Assembly (NCBI RefSeq): GCF_001659605.2
Contig: NC_035163.2
Location: 32,576,158 to 32,640,157 of the forward strand
DNA from: Manihot esculenta
Lineage: Eukaryota > Streptophyta > Magnoliopsida > Malpighiales > Euphorbiaceae
Length of the DNA: 64,000 bases
Reading direction: 5' to 3'
Shown here in pieces: positions 11,101 to 21,391 of this stretch. The position numbers were made by a program, and so were the translations under genes. The notes beneath the pieces are model-generated. The model was not told the origin of the DNA, ran no database searches, and was given only the letters and a program-made list of their open reading frames with translations. The stretch's first letter is position 1; every line of letters begins with the position of its first letter.

Positions 11101-12109
11101 AAAATTATTAATATATTCTATTAAGTGAAATTTATTATAATTTCATATATATGTGTATATTAATTGTGAATTTTTGATTTTTTTTTAAATCAAGTGAATT
11201 GATTTGATATATTCCGCATGTATAAGGAATCTCCCAATAAGCCATATTGACGACTCAATTCCAATAGTCCACATTTAGAATTATTACTATTTTTTTTTTT
11301 TTTTTGAAATGGAGAATTATTACTATTATATGTTTGGTATATTTATTTTTGGCCAACCTAGAGGCATTACATATATAGTTCATAAACAAAGGATAAACTA
11401 TATAATTAAAGGCTATATATTTCGTTCATCAGTGTGTTTGTCCATCAAAAATATCATTTCTTGTAGTCTTTGCATTCATCTCTGTCCGTGTAACTACGAT
11501 TTGTTTTTCTTTCGCAAAATTTAAAGTCCTAACTGATTTTTTTTTTTATTGATAGATATTTGAGGTGAGAGAACGAAAACCTGATTATCATTAAAATTTA
11601 AATAATGGGTGAAAAGTAAACCCTAGTTGATCATTAAACTATTGATCAATAGTTTTTACTAAAAAATAATATTAAATGATAATAATTTTAATTGTTTTCA
11701 AATATAGATATGAGCTCGCAATAGCTTAATTTCAATCAAAATGGAGTTAAGACCTTTGTGTGCTATTTTAACTTCTTGGCTCTAGTTGGAGGATGGTCAT
11801 GTATGATGACAAGTCTAGTTGATTATCTACTGCATGTTCCCCCCAGCTTTAAGGTATTTTATTTAAGGCTTTGGCCCTTCTTGTAATATGTTTAGTTTTT
11901 AAAGACTTCTAATAGATTTTTTTAAGCCCTGTTTTTAATTCCCTTACCATCCATTCCTAAGTTTTTGAGGAAAAAAAAAACGCAAATGTTATTTTTCGCC
12001 CATCGCTAAAGATTTTTTTTTTTTTTATCAAAAGATACACATTATGACCCAAAAAAATATAAAAAGTTATGTAACCTCCACTCATAATACAATATATGCT
12101 TAAAGCTTA
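11101..12109. other. AT-rich intergenic sequence
   Basis: Very AT-rich, with poly-T runs near 11290, 11540 and 12005. Only short unsupported frames. No gene, RNA or intact repeat is recognised. Confidence 0.6.
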
Positions 12110-12119
12110 AAATTAGGAT

Positions 12120-12560
12120 TAGTATTCAATTCAAATTATGAAAATTGATAAAATTGAATTAATTCAAAATTTTAATTTAATTTTTTTATTTATTTTGATT
12201 TGATTTGATTTTAATTTTAAAAATTTTTATTATTTCAATTTGATTCGATTTTAATTATAAAAGTTAAAAAATCGAATCGAATTTATTAGTGATAACGGTA
12301 TATTATCTTTTTATATTTTTATAATATAGATAGATTAGATAATAATTAAAATTAAAATATTTTAATTAAATTTTAAAATATTAAAAATAAAGTGTAAAAA
12401 TTAAAAAATTTATTAAAAAATTCAAATCGATTAAATTGAATCGAATCAGACTTATTCGATTCGATTTTTATTTAAAATTAATTTAATTTAATTTCTATAA
12501 ATACTAAAAATTTAATTTTTAATTTATTCAATTCGATATTTAATTGAATCGACTAAATAA
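12120..12560 (+). repeat. AT-rich MITE-like repeat, copy A
   Basis: Extremely AT-rich, with internally palindromic words such as AAATCGAATCGAATT and TTATTCGATTCGATTT. The middle shares TTATTAGTGATAA and TTAAATTTTAAAATATTAAA with the reverse complement of 19947-20330, so the two are the same family in opposite orientation. Termini were not resolved exactly and no transposase is present. Confidence 0.65.
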
Positions 12561-12971
12561 TCACTCCTTCTTATAACCTATAGAGTTAATAAACTATGTT
12601 AGGCACTTAACTACCGTTGAAGTTTTAGCCGTTGCATGCTTGAGAATAGAAACCTCTTGAAATTATAAACGCAGCGCAAACATATCGAATAACATGGCGA
12701 ATAAGCAGGTGTAGCAAAGGGGACGATATTCTGTCCAAAAGAGAGCATCAATAGCCTATAAACTCAATAAGAACTGATCTACCGATACTCTTTAAACGTA
12801 AAATGAAAACATATGAAAATTGTAACAGAGAAAACCAACTAAGTCGATAGATTTAAGTTGGAAGAATCAGCGTTGGGCACATGCTGTCAAGAATTTAGGC
12901 TAAGCGAAAAGAGAACACCACTAAACCATAACCAAGGAAAGGCCATTCACACCTTAGTGACTTGCTTGCCT
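12561..12971. other. Unassigned sequence left of the young retrotransposon
   Basis: Higher-complexity sequence with no recognised gene. Read on the minus strand across the target site (with the element removed) there is a short open stretch of about 15 codons including PPEVEIGKQ before a stop. That is too little to call a gene. Confidence 0.4.
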
Positions 12972-12976
12972 ATCTC
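12972..12976. repeat. Target-site duplication ATCTC, left copy
   Basis: ATCTC immediately precedes TGTAACACC of the left LTR. It is identical to 19842-19846 after the right LTR. Five-bp duplications are standard for Ty3/gypsy integrase. Confidence 0.95.
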
Positions 12977-15272
12977 TGTAACACCCCGGAAACCGGTACC
13001 TCTCTGTAACGGCCCAAAGTGTTCGGCACTAGGATCCAGATCGGCTTAAGGCCGCCTAGACCCGTAGTAAGCCTGCTATGAATTCTGTATACCTGTTGAA
13101 ATCCCATACATGATCCGACTAGACTACTAACTTTTCTTTCTTACTCTATCAAAACTACCAGACTTAACCTTTAAAACAACAGACAACTCAGTCTGAATAG
13201 CCCTCAGGACTATACCAGTGATACGCTACCAAGTAACCTCCATGCCCTATCCGCTGTGTCATAAGACCGCTATAATAGGTCAGCATATCATAAGTCAACT
13301 TGGCTACCATAGAGTCACAGGAATCAAACCTGATCTTCTCTATTGGCCTCTCTATGGATCACAGGAATCAAACCTGGTCTTTCCTCCGCACTGGTCTTGG
13401 GTCAAAGGAAGTAATCCCTGTCTTCCCTCACAGTTATAATTCACTGGGTTTTCGAAACACAACATGTATTAAGCCTGGTTTGACTCATTGCTCATCATGA
13501 AACTGAAAACAGGATACATGCATAGACAAGGGATAAAACATACTATAGGCAAAGCACATTCTAATCCATAAGCACCTTAACAGACCATCTATACATCTGT
13601 AATAAATATCTCTTTAGTTTATATCATGTTCATTACTCTATTACACAAGCAATACTGTAGCCAATACCCTGCTGCTTCTAACCTTCCCAGCTAACCTTGA
13701 ACCTGCAAAACTGGGATTAAGGGAAAGGGATGAGCTATAAAGCCCAGTGAGTAGAAACACTGAAAACAGTTCATTCATACGCATTTTATATGAAAATGCA
13801 TCACAACTCATACATTCCACATCTTGGATTAGACATGACCTCAAAACTCCCTCGACGGGCTATTGATGTCGCCTTGGTCCAATCCTCATAAACAATGAAA
13901 ATGCAATGCACCATATTCGTGATTCTAATGCAATCACCCTAAGATATATCATGGCATCCATGATGCATGAATTATGCTAACAAGCATCCTGTTACTTTAA
14001 TATAAAATATTAAGTTTAGTTCCACTCACCTCGACTCCTCAAGCAGAAACCTGACTGACTCTGCAACTGCTAATCCTGACGACCTCCCTGAACTGTCGGG
14101 TCCAATCCTACACAAATGGACTCGAATGAGGTGTCAAATATACTCTTATCAACTCTTAAACAATCCCCCGTAATCCCTTCTGACCCTCCAAAAACAATCA
14201 CACAAAGCATGAAAAAGAAGGCTGGACAGAACACATTCGGCGGCAGGTTCGGCGGCCGAATGTCCTGAACAGAGCCGAAACTTAAGTACCTTCGGCGGCC
14301 GAACCCTTTCGGGGGCTACTTTCGGAGGCCGAATCCCCTAAACAGAGCCGAACCTCAAAGCACTCAAGGGCAAGCTGTGGCAGTCTAAGCCACCATGCAA
14401 GGGGTTCGGCGGCCGAATCCTTCTTCGGCTGCCGAACCTGAGTTCTTCACGAACTCAGCTTCACCCGCAACCTAGCTCCTCTATCTTTTCCTCCTCTCTA
14501 AACATGCATATCTCCAAACCTCAACTTACATATACTCAAGTATATGCTCCAAGGGGTCCAAAACTACCTATCAACCCCAACAATCAACACACATAACACA
14601 TAATCATGCATAAACCATTAAAACATCACAACTAAACCTATAAACATAACTCTACCCTTAACCTCTTAAAAAGCTATTAGAAATCATTAAAACAAGTATA
14701 AAGACTTCCCTTACCTCCTGAAATCAGAAGCTGGACAACCTGAACACCAAGCTATGCACCAACACCTCTTTCCCTTCACCAAAACACCAAAACTCTCTTC
14801 TTTTGTTTCAAAACGTTCTAAACACTTTACCACCCTCAAACCTGTGCATGAGTGAGTAAAAGCTTATAGATGAGTCATGGGAGACGTGGCATAACCTCTG
14901 GGAAGCTTAGGAGGTAACATCTGTCCCAAAACAATGACTAAGGAGTGCCCACACATTGGCTAGCCAACTCAGCTTCGGCTGCCGAATCGCATGCAAAACC
15001 ATGCAACTTTCGGGGGCCGAACTTCACATTCGGGGGCCGAACATTGAGCACTTTCGGCGGCCGAACTTCACATTCGGGGGCCGAACATTGACAGAAACTC
15101 CTTTGGCCATTTCTCCCTAAAACTCAGCTAGTTCCTAATCAAACCGTTAAAATACTTTAAAACATTTTAGAAAACCTTCACTCTCTCCTCAGGAAACCTC
15201 TGACATCCTTGAATCCCACCGGACGGTAAGAATTCCGATGCCGGGTTTAGCCGGGTTTAGCCGGGTATTACA
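12977..15272 (-). repeat. Long terminal repeat (3' LTR in element orientation), 2296 bp
   Basis: Begins TGTAACACCCCGG and ends GGGTATTACA on the plus strand. Relative to the partner LTR it has an extra 10-bp CCGGGTTTAG near its right end (15241-15260), one extra G at about 14317, and lacks a 21-bp TTCGG-dyad unit. Confidence 0.95.
14232..15090. repeat. TTCGG-NNN-CCGAA dyad clusters in the left LTR
   Basis: Two clusters, about 14235-14445 and 14972-15087. Dyad centres include CGG, CTG, AGG and GGG with arms kept. The second cluster contains two near-identical segments reading TTCACATTCGGGGGCCGAAC around 15011 and 15067. The motif is absent from the gene half of the window. Confidence 0.85.
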
Positions 15273-15308
15273 ATCTACCCCCCTTACAAAAACATTCGTC
15301 CTCGAATG
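15273..15308 (-). promoter_or_regulatory. Polypurine tract and Del/Tekay-like 3' signature
   Basis: On the minus strand AAGGGGGGTAGAT (15285-15273) abuts the LTR and would prime plus-strand DNA synthesis. Just upstream of it, CATTCGAGGACGAATG (15308-15293) matches the conserved end of Del/Tekay chromoviruses as I know it. Confidence 0.88.
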
Positions 15309-16623
15309 TTAAAAACAACAAAGAATTCATCAAGACCTCAACCTATTCCTGAATTCCACAGCTTTCGCTGCACTATTCTGATCCTTACTCCTCTTTCTCT
15401 TTATCTTTTTCTAACTTTCACTTTCTAACTCTCAATAGGTGACACTCAAATCGCTGACCACATCAAAATAATATTCAACTCTTTTATCACACGCTTAGTC
15501 TGTAATGCTCAACAGATACCAATATGTACTCTGATCATACCAACTTTAACATCTGTAAATCCATTCAACTTTAATTAGAACAACTAGTAGATCATTCAAT
15601 CCTATCTAGGAACACCTGTAACTGCTTAGTAGTGAGCTTGTTAACTGCAAACAGTTATAACAAAATCTCAAGAGTCTATCCTTCGTTTTCCACAACAACA
15701 CTGGAATATTCCAGGGTGAGGTACTAAGTCAGATACACCCGTTATCTACTAAGCTCTCTTATACTTTTCTGACTCTTCTGAACTCTCTCTTTCTCTGCAG
15801 GTGCCATCCTGTAGGGTAGAAGGAAAGAAATGATTCTGCGGCCAGATATCATTCTCATTCCAAACTCTAATTCCCTAACAGATGGTAAACCTGACAGCTA
15901 TTCTGGGAAACATCTAGAACTCTCTTCTAGTAAAGGGCACTGAGGCTGATTCCCTGTCCTGACAAACTTGCTTACACCCTCTGATAACCTTTCCTGAATA
16001 ACCATGAGCCTGATGGACTGACATCAACTTCTAGGCACCACTAGACACTGTCCCACTAAAGGACTGCCTAATCTATCCAAGTCCCCTACCTTGTCTCTAT
16101 GGACACAGGTAGTACCATGAGTAATGCATCAATCCGCCCTAGAATGACATCATACAGTCACTTCTAGAACCATAAGGTCAGCTGGATTGCATCTACTCAC
16201 CATAACCTCTGAACTGAACTGACTGACTTGACCTCAGATGGATCACACTCCGGTCCACTGACCCAGAGAAAACACGCTAAGCCCAGAAGTCATCAAACCC
16301 ATCCTATCAACAGCTCACAACAACAGGAAAAGCGAAACACTAGGGTCCAACATAAACAGCATACACATCCGAATACTCACAAGCAAACGTACCTAACGTC
16401 GCCGTACTCGATATGTTAGCCTCCTATTACGTCAGGGTAAAGATCCAGGCTAAAACTAATGGAACTTCTCTCGGGAATCTGCGGAAGAAAAGGTTCACCC
16501 TTTTCCTTGCCTCACTACCACCCAATCCCAGACTAATTCTAATCTCTTTCAAAGATCACTGTTACTTTTTCTTTTCCTCTTTTTTTTCTTTTTCTGATCT
16601 ATCTCTCTCAATCCTACTAGGAT
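15309..16623 (-). other. Non-coding interior of the TR-GAG element
   Basis: No frame of useful length and no pol motif on either strand. It occupies the place where an autonomous relative would carry pol, so pol has been lost or replaced. Confidence 0.7.
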
Positions 16624-17226
16624 TCACAAAAGAACCATACACATCAAAACTCTCAAAATGAGCATACCTGGCACCACTGAATCTGATGGGACTATCCCCT
16701 GCTGAACATCTCTACCTGAAAATGTCTGCCGGGACTGAATCATCCAAGGCATCGTACGACACTCACGAATCACATGTCCCTCCTGACCACATCTATAACA
16801 TCCTGTCATGCCAACAAGACAAACTCCCTTATGAAATCTTCCACACCTCAAACATTTTGGTCTATCTATACCAGAACTCGAATCAACACCACCACCAGAA
16901 CTAAGTTCTTTCCTATTCCAATATTCTCTTTTCTTTTTCCCTTTAAGACCCCTAACCTTTTTCGTTTTAACTTTCCCCCACTTTGCTCCTTTCCAGGTAG
17001 CTGTACTCCAAGTGGAAGGATCATTTTCTCCTATACCTGACATTTTGGTATCCTTGGTCTGAGCATCATCTAAAGACTCGTCATCCATATTCACCTGTAA
17101 TCCTACATCCTTTCTTTGCACATCTATTCCCATCTCTCTCCTATTTCCTAAATCCATGCCTCCTCTATTTTCATCAAAAGATGCTTCAGACGGATCTGAA
17201 TCAATCTGCGGACTGACACCACTCAT
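16624..17226 (-). CDS. gag: Truncated Gag (nucleocapsid) protein with two zinc knuckles, 200 aa
   Basis: Starts at ATG 17226 (MSGVSPQIDSDPSEASF), about 300 bases after the PBS, where gag is expected. The N-terminal half is acidic and disordered-looking, followed by a basic segment (WKGAKWGKVKTKKVRGLKGK). Then come a short cysteine motif CLRCGRFHKGVC and a canonical CX2CX4HX4C knuckle, CYRCGQEGHVIREC. Knuckles of this kind bind the element RNA during packaging. No recognisable capsid domain is present, and the protein is shorter than a typical gypsy Gag. The frame could open at 17259, but the 17226 ATG looks more natural. Whether it is translated is unknown. Confidence 0.75.
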   Translation of the reverse strand: MSGVSPQIDSDPSEASFDENRGGMDLGNRREMGIDVQRKDVGLQVNMDDESLDDAQTKDTKMSGIGENDPSTWSTATWKGAKWGKVKTKKVRGLKGKKKREYWNRKELSSGGGVDSSSGIDRPKCLRCGRFHKGVCLVGMTGCYRCGQEGHVIRECRTMPWMIQSRQTFSGRDVQQGIVPSDSVVPGMLILRVLMCMVLL

Positions 17227-17521
17227 CTTAGCTATCCTGAAGAACAACACAAGAAACAAACATTAGCACACATAGAGTTCATATGAAACACATGAACATA
17301 AAACATATACATGCATACATAGCAGCACATTAATGCACATGCATATACTCATGGCATTTCATATCTGCATGCAAAACAAAATTCAACATCCTTATCTTAG
17401 TGGACATGATTTTCCTTAATGTGCTTGCCTTACTATGACTCTAGACCAACCTCTTTCCGATGTGGGACGTCGCTAATCCTTGAACAAAAATGCTCAACAC
17501 ACCGTACTTAAGAGGACCTAT

Positions 17522-17533
17522 GCTCTGATACCA
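17522..17533 (-). promoter_or_regulatory. Primer binding site for initiator tRNA-Met
   Basis: On the minus strand TGGTATCAGAGC lies two bases (GA) inside the LTR at 17536-19841. It is complementary to the 3' end of plant initiator tRNA-Met, the usual primer for Ty3/gypsy elements. It fixes the element orientation as minus. Confidence 0.95.
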
Positions 17534-17535
17534 TC

Positions 17536-19841
17536 TGTAACACCCCGGAAACCGGTACCTCTCTGTAACGGCCCAAAGTGTTCGGCACTAGGATCCAGAT
17601 CGGCTTAAGGCCGCCTAGACCCGTAGTAAGCCTGCTATGAATTCTGTATACCTGTTGAAATCCCATACATGATCCGACTAGACTACTAACTTTTCTTTCT
17701 TACTCTATCAAAACTACCAGACTTAACCTTTAAAACAACAGACAACTCAGTCTGAATAGCCCTCAGGACTATACCAGTGATACGCTACCAAGTAACCTCC
17801 ATGCCCTATCCGCTGTGTCATAAGACCGCTATAATAGGTCAGCATATCATAAGTCAACTTGGCTACCATAGAGTCACAGGAATCAAACCTGATCTTCTCT
17901 ATTGGCCTCTCTATGGATCACAGGAATCAAACCTGGTCTTTCCTCCGCACTGGTCTTGGGTCAAAGGAAGTAATCCCTGTCTTCCCTCACAGTTATAATT
18001 CACTGGGTTTTCGAAACACAACATGTATTAAGCCTGGTTTGACTCATTGCTCATCATGAAACTGAAAACAGGATACATGCATAGACAAGGGATAAAACAT
18101 ACTATAGGCAAAGCACATTCTAATCCATAAGCACCTTAACAGACCATCTATACATCTGTAATAAATATCTCTTTAGTTTACATCATGTCCATTACTCTAT
18201 TACACAAGCAATACTGTAGCCAATACCCTGCTGCTTCTAACCTTCCCAGCTAACCTTGAACCTGCAAAACTGGGATTAAGGGAAAGGGATGAGCTATAAA
18301 GCCCAGTGAGTAGAAACACTGAAAACAGTTCATTCATACGCATTTTATATGAAAATGCATCACAACTCATACATTCCACATCTTGGATTAGACATGACCT
18401 CAAAACTCCCTCGACGGGCTATTGATGTCGCCTTGGTCCAATCCTCATAAACAATGAAAATGCAATGCACCATATTCGTGATTCTAATGCAATCACCCTA
18501 AGATATATCATGGCATCCATGATGCATGAATTATGCTAACAAGCATCCTGTTACTTTAATATAAAATATTAAGTTTAGTTCCACTCACCTCGACTCCTCA
18601 AGCAGAAACCTGACTGACTCTGCAACTGCTAATCCTGACGACCTCCCTGAACTGTCGGGTCCAATCCTACACAAATGGACTCGAATGAGGTGTCAAATAT
18701 ACTCTTATCAACTCTTAAACAATCCCCCGTAATCCCTTCTGACCCTCCAAAAACAATCACACAAAGCATGAAAAAGAAGGCTGGACAGAACACATTCGGC
18801 GGCAGGTTCGGCGGCCGAATGTCCTGAACAGAGCCGAAACTTAAGTACCTTCGGCGGCCGAATATCCTCTTTCGGCGGCCGAACCCTTTCGGGGCTACTT
18901 TCGGAGGCCGAATCCCCTAAACAGAGCCGAACCTCAAAGCACTCAAGGGCAAGCTGTGGCAGTCTAAGCCACCATGCAAGGGGTTCGGCGGCCGAATCCT
19001 TCTTCGGCTGCCGAACCTGAGTTCTTCACGAACTCAGCTTCACCCACAACCTAGCTCCTCTATCTTTTCCTCCTCTCTAAACATGCATATCTCCAAACCT
19101 CAACTTACATATACTCAAGTATATGCTCCAAGGGGTCCAAAACTACCTATCAACCCCAACAATCAACACACATAACACATAATCATGCATAAACCATTAA
19201 AACATCACAACTAAACCTATAAACATAACTCTACCCTTAACCTCTTAAAAAGCTATTAGAAATCATTAAAACAAGTATAAAGACTTCCCTTACCTCCTGA
19301 AATCAGAAGCTGGACAACCTGAACACCAAGCTATGCACCAACACCTCTTTCCCTTCACCAAAACACCAAAACTCTCTTCTTTTGTTTCAAAACGTTCTAA
19401 ACACTTTACCACCCTCAAACCTGTGCATGAGTGAGTAAAAGCTTATAGATGAGTCATGGGAGACGTGGCATAACCTCTGGGAAGCTTAGGAGGTAACATC
19501 TGTCCCAAAACAATGACTAAGGAGTGCCCACACATTGGCTGGCCAACTCAGCTTCGGCTGCCGAATCGCATGCAAAACCATGCAACTTTCGGGGGCCGAA
19601 CTTCACATTCGGGGGCCGAACATTGAGCACTTTCGGCGGCCGAACTTCACATTCGGGGGCCGAACATTGACAGAAACTCCTTTGGCCATTTCTCCCTAAA
19701 ACTCAGCTAGTTCCTAATCAAACCGTTAAAATACTTTAAAACATTTTAGAAAACCTTCACTCTCTCCTCAGGAAACCTCTGACATCCTTGAATCCCACCG
19801 GACGGTAAGAATTCCGATGCCGGGTTTAGCCGGGTATTACA
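17536..19841 (-). repeat. Long terminal repeat (5' LTR in element orientation), 2306 bp
   Basis: Near-identical to 12977-15272. Substitutions seen are near 13621/18181 (two, close together), 14466/19045 and 14967/19542, all transitions. It carries one extra 21-bp unit including a TTCGGCGGCCGAA dyad near 18862-18882. Small frames that recur in both LTRs (for example 17777-17998) are not credible genes. Confidence 0.95.
18791..19675. repeat. TTCGG-NNN-CCGAA dyad clusters in the right LTR
   Basis: Same two-cluster layout as the left LTR (about 18793-19018 and 19553-19672) plus one extra dyad unit. Arms TTCGG/CCGAA are kept while centres vary among CGG, CTG, AGG and GGG. Confidence 0.85.
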
Positions 19842-19846
19842 ATCTC
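19842..19846. repeat. Target-site duplication ATCTC, right copy
   Basis: ATCTC directly follows TATTACA of the right LTR and matches 12972-12976. Confidence 0.95.
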
Positions 19847-19946
19847 AACCTCAGGAGGTACCGACAAAAGACCAAAAATATCTGGGACCTTTCTATTTTA
19901 TTTTAATTTCACTAATAAGCAAATAAACACAACAGTAGTTTAGGGG

Positions 19947-20330
19947 TTAACATTCCATCGATTCAATTTAAAATTAAATCGAACTGAATAAATCAAAAAT
20001 TAAAATTTGAGTATTTTTAAAAATTAAATCGAATCGATTTTGATCAAAAACAGAATTGAATCAAATCAATTTGATTTAATTCGATTCGATTTGATCGGTT
20101 TCGATTTTTAATAAATTTTTAATATTTTATTTTTAATATTTTAAAATTTAATTGGAATATTTTAATTTTTATATGATCTAATCTCTCTACATTATTAAAA
20201 ATAATATATTATTATCACTAATAAGTTAGTTCGATTTTTTCAATTTTTTTTCTGATTAAAATTGAATCAAACCAAAATAAATAAAAATTTAAATCAAAAT
20301 TTTAAATTACTATTATTATTCATTAAACAT
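19947..20330 (-). repeat. AT-rich MITE-like repeat, copy B (inverted relative to copy A)
   Basis: Its reverse complement follows 12150-12550 closely, including TTATTAGTGATAA, AGATTAGAT and TTAAAATATT...AAATTTTAAAATATT. Without the 6.9-kb retrotransposon the two copies would be roughly 0.5 kb apart, head to head. Confidence 0.65.
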
Positions 20331-20599
20331 CAATTTTAAAAAATGGAAACAAAGATTGAAATTGTTACATTTTTTATAGGTTAAATTCGTGTAATCTCTT
20401 TCCATGGAAAGAAATATGATGGACATTAAAAAATAAAAAAAAATGATGAAGTTATGTTTTTAGCTAATCACGTTATTTTTTGAAAAAAAAATCACGAAGA
20501 TAATTCAATTAAAACAAATATTGAAAAAACCTTTAAAAATTATTCATCCTAAATTATAATTACCACAATGAATTCAATTGTAACATTTTTCAACACCCT

Positions 20600-21391
20600 G
20601 ATAAAATCTCAATTAGCAGATGCTTTCAGCTAATAGGCTGTGCTGAACGTGGGCCCATTAGCAATGTTTGAATTTAAAGCCCACCATTAGTTTTGGGTTT
20701 TGTCTTTGAAACGTTGGATCTCCACTGTCATAAAGTGGTGTAAACTGCGATCGATCATTCCCCAGTCTTATTACCCACTTTGCTTTTCGTTCTCTCTTTT
20801 TTTAACTACTGTCTTGTCTGTATCCTTTTATACCTATTTTTTCTTTCTTTTTCATAGAATTGTAATAAAATTTTAACGGGTGAATAAATTATCTCATTTC
20901 ATTTCTTTTATCTTTTCATCATTAAAATAAATGATGTTATTCTGATTGCGTATCTATCTTTTTCTTAAATAGCGTTACTTTAATAAAGGAGATTTCAAGC
21001 TCATTACCGTTTGACGATATTTGTTTCACTGAAATCCACTGGGGCATAGGGCCATTTTGTAAAATTGCAAAAAGTGAGAGGCGTTTACGTGAAAACAACG
21101 AAGTTCAAATTGAAAATGGGCGGCCCGCTCGCCCGCTCTCCCGCTCTGGTTTCGTCATCCTACTACTATTCAATCATAGGAAGATGCCATATCTGGTCAG
21201 CCACTCACTCAGCTTCAGCTTTCAAACTTTACTCTGACACTTCATTCTGGTTCTGGCTTCACAGATTCAGCATAAACCTTTCATCTTTGGTCTTTAATGG
21301 AGTAATAAATCCACGATTTCCAGTTTCTTAAGAGTGTTTTTTTTTTTTTAAAAATTTCTTTTTTATAATTTTTCGGATTCATAGCTTCAGC
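20600..21391 (+). promoter_or_regulatory. Upstream region of the KIN-12 gene with MSA-like and site-II-like motifs
   Basis: GTGGGCCCATT at about 20650 contains a TGGGCC (site II type) element seen in promoters of proliferating cells. AACGG occurs at 20875-20879, and on the minus strand TCAAACGGTA (near 21005-21014) is one mismatch from the mitosis-specific activator element YCYAACGGYY bound by MYB3R factors. A pyrimidine-rich likely 5' UTR precedes the ATG at 21392. The motif assignment is inference from short matches. Confidence 0.4.

Larger units (their letters stand above)
12977..19841 (-). mobile_element. Young non-autonomous Ty3/gypsy element (TR-GAG type, Del/Tekay-like), 6.9 kb
   Basis: The element is complete: two LTRs (12977-15272 and 17536-19841), identical 5-bp target duplications, PBS at 17522-17533 and PPT at 15273-15285. 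These place its coding strand on minus. The internal region is only 2263 bp and encodes a zinc-knuckle gag remnant; protease, RT, RNase H and integrase are all absent. CATTCGAGGACGAATG just before the PPT (minus strand) is typical of the 3' end of Del/Tekay chromoviruses, which suggests the parent lineage. I counted only 4 substitutions and 3 indels between LTRs over about 2285 shared bases, so insertion was recent. Mobility would need proteins supplied in trans by an autonomous relative. Confidence 0.92.

Noticed and set aside
12888..12976. Short minus-strand open stretch reading into 19842-19870 across the insertion site
   Set aside because: Only about 15 codons before a stop, with no recognisable domain.
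13218..13500. Small open frames duplicated exactly at 17777-18059
   Set aside because: They are the same LTR sequence twice, so their conservation reflects recent insertion and not coding selection.
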